Assembly (NCBI GenBank): GCA_008000375.1
Contig: SMOI01000182.1
Location: forward strand, 10,972-66,796
Length of the DNA stretch: 55,825 nt
Origin: Poteriospumella lacustris
Taxonomy: Eukaryota > Sar > Chrysophyceae > Chromulinales > Dinobryaceae
Reading direction: 5' to 3'
The position numbers were made by a program, and so were the translations under genes. The notes below the pieces were generated by a model, which searched no databases, was not told the DNA's origin, and saw only the letters and a list, made by a program, of their open reading frames with translations. Shown in pieces: positions 1 through 11,448 of the stretch (its first letter is position 1; each line of letters starts with the position of its first letter).

Positions 1-1239
1 CAACGACAAGGACAAGCGCATCTACGACCTGAAGAAGAAGAACCAGGTACGTGCGAGAGGCGGGGGGGCTGTCGTGTGTGTCTGACATGTGTGTCTGACG
101 TGTGTGTCTCTGTGCGGTGGGTGTAGGAGCTGGAGAAGTTCCGCTTCGTGCTGGACTACAAGATCAAGGAGCTGAAGCTGCAGATCACGCCGCGCGAGAA
201 CGAGATCGCGACGATGACGAAGCAGATCGAGGAGATGAACGCGGAGCTGGACCAGTACAACAAGTCGAACCTGGCGCTCAACCTGATGATCGACGAGCTG
301 AAGCTGAAGATGGAGGGCATCAAGGCCGAGCTGCGCGCGCAGGAGGACCGCTGCGCGATCTCCGAGCGGTTTCTGGAGAAGTTCCGTCGCGACGTGCAGG
401 AGCTGTGGGCGTCGCGCAGCGACACGAACGCGTTCAAGGTGGGCATGATCCGCATGTACCGCGTGTACGTGCAGGAGGACGTGTCGCCCGCGACGCTAGG
501 CTCGGCGAGCAGCGGCAAGCGCGACCTGGACGACCCGCAGCAGGTGTACAACCGCGACCGCGAGCAGATGGAGCGGTCGCTGGACTCGCTGCGGCGCGCG
601 ATGAAGACGGAGGCGATGGCGCACCGCCGCGACATGGGCAAGATGCTGCGCGAGTCGGTGCTGCTGACGAAGGAGCTGAACACGCTGCGGAAGAACTTCC
701 GGTCGCTGTACCTGCAGAAGAAGGCGATCGAGCAGAGCGGCGAGCTGGGCGTGCACTCGAACCTGGCGGATCTGATCGAGATCCTGGGTCTGCAGCAGAA
801 GAAGACGCACGCGAGCGGCCTGGGCAAGAGCAAGAAGGGCGGCGCGGGCGACGCGTCGCTGGCCGACGAGTCGCAGGACGACGCGTTTCCGGCGGCGCCA
901 GGCGGCGCGGGCGCAACCGGCAGCAGCGGCGCGAAGATCCCGAAGCCGCCGTCGGGCAGCGCGAAGCTGTTCGGTGGCAACGCGGCGGTGCCGCTGGGCC
1001 GCACGACGGCGCTGCGGACGACGTCGGCGGAGGGCATCGTGAGTCGCTCCGGCGACCGCGGCGGCGGACTCGCGAAGGGCGCGGTGAGTCGGCAGGACCA
1101 GTGGGAGGCGTGGCGAGAGATCCAGCTGCAGTACGACGCGATGAAGGACCTCGAGGACCGCGTCGGCGAAGTCTGCTCGTCGCTGGGCCTCGACCCGATC
1201 CCGCTGATCGTGTCGATGGACACGAAGCTCGGCGAGTGA
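1..1239 (+). CDS. CFAP57: CFAP57 (WDR65) C-terminal part, left palindrome copy, cut by window edge
   Basis: This is the 3' end of a gene for CFAP57, a WD40 plus coiled-coil protein of the ciliary axoneme linked to inner dynein arm attachment. The visible exons are 1-46 and 127-1239; the intron 47-126 starts GTACGT and ends GTGTAG. The translated part (about 385 residues) is heptad-rich coiled coil beginning near NDKDKRIYDLKKKNQ, then a Ser/Gly/Ala-rich tail ending MDTKLGE before TGA. It is the mirror of the 3' part of the complete copy at 1744-6098 under the relation x to 2983-x, intron included. The start and WD40 half lie outside the window, so I cannot tell whether this copy is whole. A TGTAA at 1386-1390 may be its poly(A) signal. 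Confidence 0.9.
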
Positions 1240-1339
1240 GGTCGTCGCCGCGCGAGGAGGCCGCGGCGCTGGCATCGGCGCTGCGGCGTGTACATACCGC
1301 GACGAGTCGCTCGCAGGCGGCAGCGACGGCTCGTCGACC
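1..1339. repeat. Palindrome 1, left arm (inverted repeat of 1644-2982)
   Basis: The segment matches the reverse complement of 1644-2982 with no difference in any stretch I compared; the 363-residue translations of the two arms are identical. The arm ends 100 bp past the CFAP57 stop codon and is cut off by the window start, so its real length is unknown. The unique spacer is 1340-1643. Confidence 0.95.
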
Positions 1340-1643
1340 CATCGTCTCGTTTGTTGTTCGTTTGGTCGTTTACTTCGACGCTAACTGTAACCGCCTGGGT
1401 AATTCGTTTGGCGTCGTTCTTCCGTTGCGTTCCGTCGCGGGGTGTCGCGGAGTGTTCGTGTTTGCGTTAGACGGTCGGGCCGCAGGTTTGTGCTGCGATG
1501 GTATCCAACAAGAGGCGCAGCTCTGTCGCACACGACATTGACCCTCGAACGTGGACGGAGAACACTCAAAACCAATAAGAGTTACAGGCAGTTACAGTGC
1601 TCGACACGCGTAAACCCGCACAGAACAACTACAAACAACGACT
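1340..1643. other. Palindrome 1 spacer with facing 3' flanks
   Basis: This 304-bp stretch holds no supportable gene. It contains TGTAA on the plus strand (1386-1390) for the left CFAP57 copy and two TGTAA words on the minus strand (1582-1586 and 1592-1596) for the right copy. The two copies therefore seem to have separate 3' ends. Confidence 0.6.
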
Positions 1644-2982
1644 GGTCGACGAGCCGTCGCTGCCGCCTGCGAGCGACTCGTCGCGGTATGTACACGCCGC
1701 AGCGCCGATGCCAGCGCCGCGGCCTCCTCGCGCGGCGACGACCTCACTCGCCGAGCTTCGTGTCCATCGACACGATCAGCGGGATCGGGTCGAGGCCCAG
1801 CGACGAGCAGACTTCGCCGACGCGGTCCTCGAGGTCCTTCATCGCGTCGTACTGCAGCTGGATCTCTCGCCACGCCTCCCACTGGTCCTGCCGACTCACC
1901 GCGCCCTTCGCGAGTCCGCCGCCGCGGTCGCCGGAGCGACTCACGATGCCCTCCGCCGACGTCGTCCGCAGCGCCGTCGTGCGGCCCAGCGGCACCGCCG
2001 CGTTGCCACCGAACAGCTTCGCGCTGCCCGACGGCGGCTTCGGGATCTTCGCGCCGCTGCTGCCGGTTGCGCCCGCGCCGCCTGGCGCCGCCGGAAACGC
2101 GTCGTCCTGCGACTCGTCGGCCAGCGACGCGTCGCCCGCGCCGCCCTTCTTGCTCTTGCCCAGGCCGCTCGCGTGCGTCTTCTTCTGCTGCAGACCCAGG
2201 ATCTCGATCAGATCCGCCAGGTTCGAGTGCACGCCCAGCTCGCCGCTCTGCTCGATCGCCTTCTTCTGCAGGTACAGCGACCGGAAGTTCTTCCGCAGCG
2301 TGTTCAGCTCCTTCGTCAGCAGCACCGACTCGCGCAGCATCTTGCCCATGTCGCGGCGGTGCGCCATCGCCTCCGTCTTCATCGCGCGCCGCAGCGAGTC
2401 CAGCGACCGCTCCATCTGCTCGCGGTCGCGGTTGTACACCTGCTGCGGGTCGTCCAGGTCGCGCTTGCCGCTGCTCGCCGAGCCTAGCGTCGCGGGCGAC
2501 ACGTCCTCCTGCACGTACACGCGGTACATGCGGATCATGCCCACCTTGAACGCGTTCGTGTCGCTGCGCGACGCCCACAGCTCCTGCACGTCGCGACGGA
2601 ACTTCTCCAGAAACCGCTCGGAGATCGCGCAGCGGTCCTCCTGCGCGCGCAGCTCGGCCTTGATGCCCTCCATCTTCAGCTTCAGCTCGTCGATCATCAG
2701 GTTGAGCGCCAGGTTCGACTTGTTGTACTGGTCCAGCTCCGCGTTCATCTCCTCGATCTGCTTCGTCATCGTCGCGATCTCGTTCTCGCGCGGCGTGATC
2801 TGCAGCTTCAGCTCCTTGATCTTGTAGTCCAGCACGAAGCGGAACTTCTCCAGCTCCTACACCCACCGCACAGAGACACACACGTCAGACACACATGTCA
2901 GACACACACGACAGCCCCCCCGCCTCTCGCACGTACCTGGTTCTTCTTCTTCAGGTCGTAGATGCGCTTGTCCTTGTCGTTG
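1644..2982. repeat. Palindrome 1, right arm (inverted repeat of 1-1339)
   Basis: Reverse complement of the left arm. It covers the whole last exon, the last intron and the end of the preceding exon of the complete CFAP57 gene. The match runs to the first base of the window, so the right arm probably extends beyond 2982 in the genome. Confidence 0.95.
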
Positions 2983-5900
2983 ATCGTCTCCTCGCGCTCG
3001 CGGATCTCCTTCTTGTGGCTCTGGATGTCCTTCTCCTGCGTGTGGATCGACTCCAGCACGCGCGCCTGCTTGTCCTTCATGCGCTTGTTCTCCAGCTCCA
3101 TGTTCTCCTGCTCCTTCACCAGCGTCTGCAGGTTCTTCTCCAGCACCGCGTGCTGCGCCGCCAGCTGCTGCTTCAGCTCCTCCTCCGCGCGCAGCAGCGC
3201 GTCGTACTTGATCTTGATCTCGGCGATCTCGCTGTCGCCGTCGAACTCGGTCTCGACCTTCAGCGCCTCGAACTTCACCGACACCTTCTCCTTGTACACC
3301 TGGATCTCCTTCTGCGTCGACTGCTCCTGCACGATCTTCAGCTCGTAGTCGCGCGACAGCTCCTCCATGTACTTCTGGTGCGACTGCACCAGCATCTTGT
3401 TCTCCTCGTTCCACCGGTCGTGCGCCTCCTTCGTCTCCTCCGTCAGCATCTTGTGGCGGTTCTCCTCCGCGTTGTACTTCGACTTGTACTTGTTCTCGAT
3501 CGCCGACAGCTCGTCCGTGTGCTTCTCCTCCAGAATCTTCACCTTCTCCGCGAACGTGCGCTCCAGCGACCGCTTCTCCTGGTCCAGCTCGTCGTACTTG
3601 ATCTTCTCCGCCTTCAGCTGCACCGTCGCCTGGTCCGTGATCTCCTTCAGCTTGTCGCGGAACTCCATCTCCTTCAGCCGCATCTGGTGCTCGTTGTTCT
3701 GGTTCAGCTCGTCCACCTGCTGGTGCAGCAGCTCGATCGTCGCCTTGCGCGCCTCCAGGTCCGCCTTGTGGATGAGCACCTCGTCCTGGAACTCGAAGGC
3801 GAACGTGCCCTCCTTCTGCTTGCCGCCCGTCGCCTTCGTCTGCGCGTTCGCACCGCCCGCCGCCCCCGTCGCCGTCACTGCGGCGGTGGTCGTCGCCGCT
3901 GCTGCGGTGGCGATGGCGGCGGCTCCGGCCGCACCGCCGGTCGCGGCGTTGTTGCCGTTGTTGTTGTTGGGGTTGTTGGCCATCACCAGCGCCGACGTGA
4001 ACTGCGACCCCTCGTACTCCGAGATGACCACGCAGCCGTTCGCGTCCGCCGAGTAGAGCGTGTTGCCGTCGTGCGACAGACACAGCGCCGTGATCGGCGC
4101 CGCGTGCAGGTGGTTGATCTCCATCGTGTTCAGCGAGATGAACGGCGCCGTCATCGCGATCACCACGCTCGACGGACCCGCCTCGCTCGCCGTGCCCATG
4201 ATCAGGAAGCGCCGCGCCTCGTCGAACTGCATCATCGACACGTACGACGCCAGCTCCACCGTCTTCGTCACCTTCGCCACGCCCTCCAGCGCGTGCGCCA
4301 CCGAGTTCATCGTCGACGCCATCGCCCCGCCGCCGCCGCCGCCGCCTCCGCCGCCACCGCCAATGCCACCGCCCGGTGCTCCGCCCGCCGTCAACGCGCC
4401 CGTCGCGCCCGCACCGCCGCTCGCCGCCACCGTCGAGGCCGCCGGGTTCGAGCCGTCGCTGGCCGCCGACATGTTCAGCTCCTTCACGAGCTTGTCGTGC
4501 GTCGCGATGTACACGACATTGCCGTCCAGCGGACCGGTGCCCGTCGTGATGGGGATGTTCCCCGGGAAGTGCTCCATGCGCTTGGCGGCCGGGAAGAGGT
4601 CCCACACGTGCACGACGCCCTCGGCGCCCATCGTCACCACGCGCGAGTCGAAGTTCATCCACACCACCGACTTGATGCGGTTGTTGTGGCCGCGCAGCGT
4701 CGCCACCGGCGTGCCCGTGTGCGTCGCGTAGATCTGCAGGTTCGTGCCGTTGGACGCCGCCAGGTACTGTCCGCCGCGGCTGAACTTGATGTACGACACC
4801 TGTCGCGCCGCGATCTCGCGGCACTGGTGCAGCTCCTCCAGCAGCAGCGACAGGATGCGGATCTTGTCCGTGAACATCACCGCGAGGTAGATGCCCGTCG
4901 GGTGCAGCGACAGCCCCAGCGGCTCCTCCTCGAACTCCTTCACCAGCTCCATCTTGCGCTCGATCGGGTTCCACACGCGCACCGTGTTGTCCTTGCCGCA
5001 CGTCGCCACGATGGGCTTCCAGACCGCCACGTCCATGCCCGTGATCTCCGCCTCGCCCTTCGTGTTCGGGTGGTGGAAGTTCGTGAAGATGTGGTCGAAG
5101 ACGCTCTCGCCCTTCTTGATGTTGTGCAGCGAGGACAGCGTCGACAGCAGGATGTGGTGGCGGTCCATGCCGCAGATGATCGTCTCGTCCGCGCCCATCG
5201 CGATCTCCATCACGTGGCCGCAGTCCCCGGGGATGTAGAACGTGTCCTCCAGCTGGTACTTCTCCTTCAGGTCCTCGTGCTTCTCGAACACCTTCAGCTC
5301 GCCGTGCCAGCTGCCCATCACGAAGCCGCGCGCCGTCGCGTGCAGACACAGCACCGGGTAGAACTCGTCCGCGTCCTCCTTCGACGTCATGATCGCGCCG
5401 CGCACCTCGAAGCTCTCGATGATGATGATCTCGCCGCCCTCCGTGCCCACCACCAGCTGCTCGTCCGCCAGCCACGCGTACGAGATGAAGTTCGCCTGGT
5501 CGCGCCGCACGGTGATCGACATCGGCCGCAGCTGGCCCTCGATGTACCGAAACAGACGCAGAATCGACTTGCCGATCACCAGGATCACCGTCGGGTCCCA
5601 CGGACAGAACGACACGCGGTGCACCGGCGTGTCGTCCGACAGCGCGATCTTCGTCGCGCACAGATACTTCGCGCCCTTCTCCACGTTCCACAGCGTCAGG
5701 TTCCACTCCGGACCGGCGCTCTGCGTCACCAGGAACCGACCGTCCTCTGAGAAAGCCATCGCGCGGATCTCAGTCGAACCCAGCTCGGAGTGCGTCAGCA
5801 TCTTCTTGCGCCGCAGCGTCACCGCGTCGTAGAACGTCACGATGCCGCTCGGCTCGACTTTCTCCGCCACCGCGATCACGCGTTTGCTGATGTTCGACGC

Positions 5901-6098
5901 CAGCGCCGTGATGGCCAGCGACTGGTGTTGGTAGGTAGACGTGCCGGATATGAAGTTCTGCTCCTTCGTCTCCGTGTTGATCACCACGACTTGGAAGCCG
6001 CACACATACGCCAAGTGGTGGTCCGTCACGTACGTCAGACAGTTGCGCACGTTCGGGTTTCGCCCCAGCGTCTGTCGAACGACAAGTTTGTTGGACAT
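1744..6098 (-). CDS. CFAP57: CFAP57 (WDR65), complete right copy
   Basis: Complete gene for the cilia- and flagella-associated protein 57, a long axonemal protein. Exons are 6098-2937 and 2856-1744 with one 80-nt intron, giving 1424 residues, a little longer than animal CFAP57. The start MSNKLVVRQTLGRNP is the first ATG of the long frame. Residues 1-570 and roughly 600-690 carry WD40 repeats. They are split by a glycine run (about 576-592) and followed by an Asn/Ala-rich low-complexity stretch (about 700-750). Residues about 755-1290 are continuous coiled coil, and the tail is Ser/Gly/Ala-rich. Its last part is duplicated tail-to-tail at 1-1239. It implies that the organism builds motile flagella. 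The family assignment is firm. Confidence 0.95.
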
Positions 6099-6716
6099 GG
6101 CTGCTGTGACTGATGTTGAGGTAGATATGACAGATGGCGACTGGGATTCGTCTCGCTGGCTGTAGTCTCCGTCGCACTGTCGACCAGACGGAAGTCACCT
6201 GTCTCGTTTGAAATACTCTGAAGCTGGATGCCTCAATACAAGCGAACGCGGATCTCGCGCGTGTCGATATTGTAGGGTTCTGTGGCCAGACAGTCCAGTC
6301 TCGGGCTCAGTTCCCATGTAAACATGGAACACGATCGATTCATCGGCCACCTGCCCCGATCGCTGCAGCCGCCGCCGGCGACAAAACCGTCACACACGAC
6401 GACGACGGCGGCGGCGGAAAACGTAACGGCTCGGGACGAAACAACACCAAATGAGACGCCATATTCGAGGAATAGAAGCTAAGTTAAACTTTAAAACAGC
6501 GGTCGCCCATCGCAGGCGACAGGCGACCGCGTCGCGTGTGGCGAGACGCGCGCACACGTGAAGCGATGGACATTGATGAAGAGTCCACGCAGAGGTTGTG
6601 GATGGAGACGACGTGTGTCCAGGCATAGCGGTGAAAGAAAAACGAATCGAAGGGGCGTGCTGTGGGGGACAGATGCAGCGTAACGTAGCAAAGTAGAGGG
6701 AGCGACCGCGACAGAC
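6099..6716. other. Intergenic, CFAP57 promoter side
   Basis: About 620 bp between two genes on the minus strand. It must hold the CFAP57 5' flank and the 3' flank of the CDF transporter. I see no convincing ORF, RNA gene or repeat here. Confidence 0.5.
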
Positions 6717-8063
6717 TCACAGCCCGGCCTCGCTGCGGCCTTCTTCGGAACGTCGACGACGTTGGAATCGAGAGCGCAGCTGGTTGTAGACACGCGACAA
6801 GTGTCCGCCGCCGTTGGCGGCCTTCGACGCCTTCAGGAGGTGCAGCTCGCGCTCCACCTTGTGCTCGAGACCGTCGCGCAGCTGGTGATCCACGTGAACG
6901 AAGGCGCGCTCTACGTCGTCCAGCACCTCGATCTTGTGCTGCAAGGCCAGCGCGAGGTCGTGAGACTCGGCGACGGTCATGCTGCCGGGCAGGACGATCT
7001 CCAACTCGACGTTGTCTGTTCACAGCACACGCTACGGTCAGCACCGCGAAACACACCGCAGCGAAGGGGCACAGGCAACGTACATCGTGCGCCGAAGTGA
7101 TATGCGCGGAGGCAATCGACAGCAATGCGCGCGTCGTGGTCCAAGGCGAGCTTCTGGACCATTTCGATGAACTCGGGCGGCGCGGTGTGGCCGACGATCT
7201 TCTTGATCTGCTCGGAGATGATGTCGTACCAGCGGTAGATGATCACCACCGAGATCAGAATGGCACCGAAGGGGTCCACCCACCAGGCCGAGTGCACATT
7301 GTAGGCGATGGCAGCCGCGGCGACGGCGAAGGAGTTGGACAGGACGTCGTTGAGGTGGTCCTCGGCCAGCGCGTGGATCGTGTCCGACTTGGCCGTCTTG
7401 TTCACGTGCAGGCAGTACAGCCACAGGAAGAACTTCAAGAAGATGCCGATCGCAAGAATGGAATACAGGGCCACGTCCACTTCGAGACGCGGCAGGCGGC
7501 CGTGCAGGCCGTCGTTGAGATCGACGATGGAAAACTGGATGACTGCAGACACGACACGAGATGACACGAAACGACACGAGTCAACGGGGCGGCCCGGAAC
7601 GGATCTCGGCGACGCGGTACTTACCTTCGACGGAGGCCATACTCATGATGAACGCACAGGCAATGACGGACAGGGCCTCCAGACGCGAGCGACCGACGGG
7701 GTAGTCGGGCGAGTGCTCCATGATGTACTTCTCGGCGTAGGCGAGCACCGTCTGAGATAGCAGGTCGACGATGGAGTCCACCAACGATGCCAACACTGCT
7801 TTGGAGGAAGAGACGACGAAGGCCACAATTTTGATCGTCAAAAGCAACACGTTCACGAACCACGACGCATTCATCGCCAAGGACGCGTTCATTGGCTCTC
7901 CGCCTTCCTTTGACGACGCTTGGGGCTCGTACATCGCCATGCCCGTCCATCCACCGTTTCCAGCCTCAACTTCACGGATTTGCTGCATCTCGGTCAAGGG
8001 GCTGCGGACGGGGCCCCCCTCACTGCCACTCTCTAACGTGTTGCTCGACGTTCCACTTCTCAT
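6717..8063 (-). CDS. Cation diffusion facilitator, Mn-type (plant MTP8-11-like)
   Basis: A metal/proton antiporter of the CDF family, acting in an organelle or plasma membrane. Exons are 8063-7625, 7542-7084 and 7015-6717, giving 398 residues; all junctions are GT-AG and keep frame. The start is the first ATG after an in-frame TGA. The first membrane span (about 67-85) is followed by D96-x3-D100, and a later span carries D208-x3-D212 in EDHLNDVLSN. DxxxD at both sites is the signature of manganese CDFs, whereas zinc types use HxxxD. The C-terminal cytosolic domain is intact (FGARYNVELEIVLPG, then VERAFVHVDHQ). It diverges from the glycosyltransferase at 8547. Manganese as substrate is inferred from the motif. 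Confidence 0.95.
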
Positions 8064-8546
8064 CCTCAGAACTGAACAAGAGGGCGACTTAAATCAACAG
8101 AATGAAACAAGAAGCAAGTGCTCAGACTCACAGAAACACTTCTTGCAATTCTGTGTGAAGCGAGTGGCCAATAAACTGTATATAAATGAATCTGCACAGA
8201 GGCAGGGCGCGGCGGGTGAGAAGATGGTCCGCCATTGACCGATGACGTACGATCCATCTTCACATACAATGCGGCTATAGCGGTGCAGTTGATCGGAATA
8301 CATGTACATTGCTGAGCAGTTTCAAAAGCCCCAGAGGTTGGTGCGGTCTGGGTCGATCTGGACCTGTCGCGTTGGTCGTTGGGGCAACACGACGACCGGA
8401 ACAAATGAGCGCATCTCTCCGGCGCCATTCTCACAATAAGAACTCCCCATCTCGACATTGCAGATATCTACATACTTCTTTTCGTGGGTGGAGAGCAACG
8501 TGCATTATCCCGGTGGACTCAAATTGGACCGAGAAACAAGTGGAGG
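8064..8546. promoter_or_regulatory. Divergent intergenic promoter region
   Basis: This 483-bp stretch separates the starts of the CDF gene (minus) and the glycosyltransferase (plus). A TATA-like word, TGTATATAAATG near 8175-8187, sits about 115 bp upstream of the CDF start. No other element is clear; the role is inferred from position only. Confidence 0.35.
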
Positions 8547-11412
8547 ATGCTTGCCCGATGGGCGATTTCGTTCTTGACGGTGCTCTGCCTCGCAGTATTG
8601 GAGCAGAGCATCGTGTCGGGGCAAGGCAATCGAATGAATCCTCATTATCCGTACAAAATTCCTAAGCTACATGAGTATCCGCCGAAGAGCACTGAGCCGG
8701 ATTCTACGCTGCCCTTCAACCAGCTGACACCGCCTGAACAGGACGCAGAGCTCGATTGGCTGATCAAACTCGACAAGGCCGCGCGGACAGTCGTTGGCGT
8801 ATATCCCAAATACATGGAGCTGCAAGGAAAGCGAGTGGAATTCACGCCGCAGTCGCCGCAGGAGGCGTACGTCGCCGAGCACATGTCGCGCTCGCTGGTG
8901 GTCACCGTCGCGAACATGGGCTATCTGTCCCACCTGCGCAACTTCGCCTGCTTCGCTCAGCGCCTGCAAATGCATTTCTTAGTGCTGGCAGTGGACGATC
9001 TGCTGGTGGAGGCCCTGTCGACGGCGCACCACCCGTCGTTCACCGTGCTGCGGTACCCCGGCCACTACACGGCCCAGACGTTTAACTCGACGACGCCGCC
9101 GTCCGAGGAAGCCGCGGGACTGGCCAAAGCGGCGGGATTCCAGTCGGCGCAGTTCAATTTGATCTCGTTGCGCAAGTTCGAGGCGGTGTACGACCTGCAG
9201 CGCCTGGGCTACGACGTGCTCTTCGTCGACGTGGACGTCGTCGTGCTGCAGGACGTCTTCCCGCTCTTCCTCAAGAAACATCTGCACCACGTCGCGTACA
9301 TGCACTCGATGAACCAGATCTGCTCGTGGAGCGGGTAAGTCGCTGCGCTGTGCGGTGCCCTGTGCGTCTGACGCGCGACGCTGACGCTCCCTGCGGCGCC
9401 GGTGGCGGTGCGTCTTTTGTTCGTAGGGAGGACCCGCGGTACTTTCTGCGGAGCACGCGGATACAGCCGAACGACGGCAACACGGGCTTCCACTTCCTGC
9501 AGCACCCGAGCTACGCGCTGCAGCGGCTGGACCACTTCTACCGCAGCCACTTCACCGGCGGCGGCAGTGGCGGTGGCAGCGGTGGCGGCGGTTTCGACGA
9601 CGTCTACGGCGGTACGTCTCGTGCTCTTTCTCTCTCTAACCGCTGGGCTGTGTCTCATCTCGCTGTGCCGTGTCTCGTAGTGCCTCGGCCGGCGCCTGAG
9701 CAGCGGACGCGCGTGTTCTACCGGCAGCTGCTGCAGGTGACGGAGACGCTGCCGACGCTGCAGATGCTCTTCCACTTCCTGCGCTTCGTGCCCCACGACC
9801 CGCATTTCAAGTACGCCGCGCCCCCTCCCCCTCCGCCTCTCCTGTGGCTCACCGTGTCTCACTGTGTCTCGTCGTGTGTCGCGCGCAGCCCGAACGGCCA
9901 GTTCGACGACCAGACGCTCTTCTGGCGCTTCCTCCGCGCGCTGCGCTGGGAGCAGAACGGCAACATCCCGCCGCTGCTCCAGGCGCTCGACCGCGCCGCC
10001 AGCGCACCGCAACCGCTGACGCTACCGCCGCAGCCGCCCGCGCGCCGCCACCTGCGCAGCGCCGACGATGCCGCCTCCGCCACCGTCGCGACGGCCACCG
10101 CCGCGGCGCAGCTGGTGGGCGGCGACGACCTCGTCTCGGACGGCGTCGAGGAGGACCACTACTACTACGCCGCCGCCACCGCCACCGCCGACGTCGACGC
10201 GGCCACCGACGCCGCGACGCACGACGCGGAGACCTTCGAGTACCACGAGACGGACGCCTACGACGGCTACGAGGCGGACGCCTACGACGAGGAGCTCGAC
10301 GCGGCCGACGTCGCGGCGCTCGCGGCCGCCGACGAAGGCGACGCCGACGGTGGCGCTGACGCCGACGCTGACGCTGACGTCGACGGTGACGCGGAGGCAC
10401 CGCGCGATCGCGATCGCGACGCGACGCAGCGCAGCGGCGTCGCTGCCGATGCGTCGGCCGCGGCGCAGGCGACGCCGCTCGACGAGGCGGCGGGCGGCGA
10501 GGACGACCACGCCCTCGTCTACCACGACGCGTTGCGTGCGCTGCCCCATGCGCACGGCCCCGACCGCGGCGCAGGCGACGGTCGCGACGAGGCCGCTGCG
10601 GCGGTGCCGCGCGTCCACTCGAAGCATCGACTGCGCGGCGACGGGGACGGCGACGGGGGCGGCGGCGTGCAGGACGATCTTCTGGCGGTGGAGGACGGCC
10701 GCGCCGCGACGCTGCTGCAGCTGTCGTCCGCCGCACCGCCCCTCGCGCCGCCAGCGGCCGCCGAAGACGCCGCCGCTGCCGGTGCGGCGCAGGCGTCGAC
10801 CGGTGGCAGTCGGGGCCACCGCGGGCACCACGCGGACTACGCGACGATCAACAAACGCTACCGCGACGGCGGCCGCGTGGAGCGTGCCGTCGCCGAGGAC
10901 TCGTCGCCGTTCTTCGTGCACCAGGGCGACCCGGCGGCCGGCGAGGACGCGCGCGGCCGCGAGGACGCCGCGCTCGACGCGCGCGACAAACGCGACGCGC
11001 CGGTCGGCGGCGGCGCAGGCGGTGAGGGGCACCACGGCGCGGTGGGCGGAGGCCACGCGGCGGCGGCGGAGGCGACGACGACTGCGACGCACGCGACAAC
11101 GCACGCGACCCCCGCGACGAGCGACGACGACAACGTCCTCGACACGCTGCTGCTGCTCGCGGTGCACGCCGACCGCAACGCGACCGGCGGCCGTCGTGGT
11201 GGGCGGCGGCGACGCGTGCGGCGCTCGCTGCTCTCGACGCTGCCGCTGCCCGGCGCCGCGCCCGGGGCGACGCTGCAGCCGCCGCCACCGCTGCTCAACC
11301 GCGGCCCCGCGAACCTTCCGCGCTACCGACCGCGACACGTGCGCGGCGTGCCCGTCCAGCTGCCCGGCGGCCCCCCGTCGCCCCCCGGCGGTGGCGGTGG
11401 CGGCCACGCGTC

Positions 11413-11448
<36 letters not shown>

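Noticed and set aside
102-1541. 479-codon plus-strand frame over the CFAP57 left copy
   Set aside because: It is an out-of-frame shadow of the coiled-coil exon with Arg/Gly/Ala-rich nonsense composition; GC-rich coding DNA leaves other frames open.
1442-2827. Plus-strand frame running through palindrome 1 spacer and right arm
   Set aside because: Antisense to CFAP57, low-complexity, and mirrored in the left arm; no domain.
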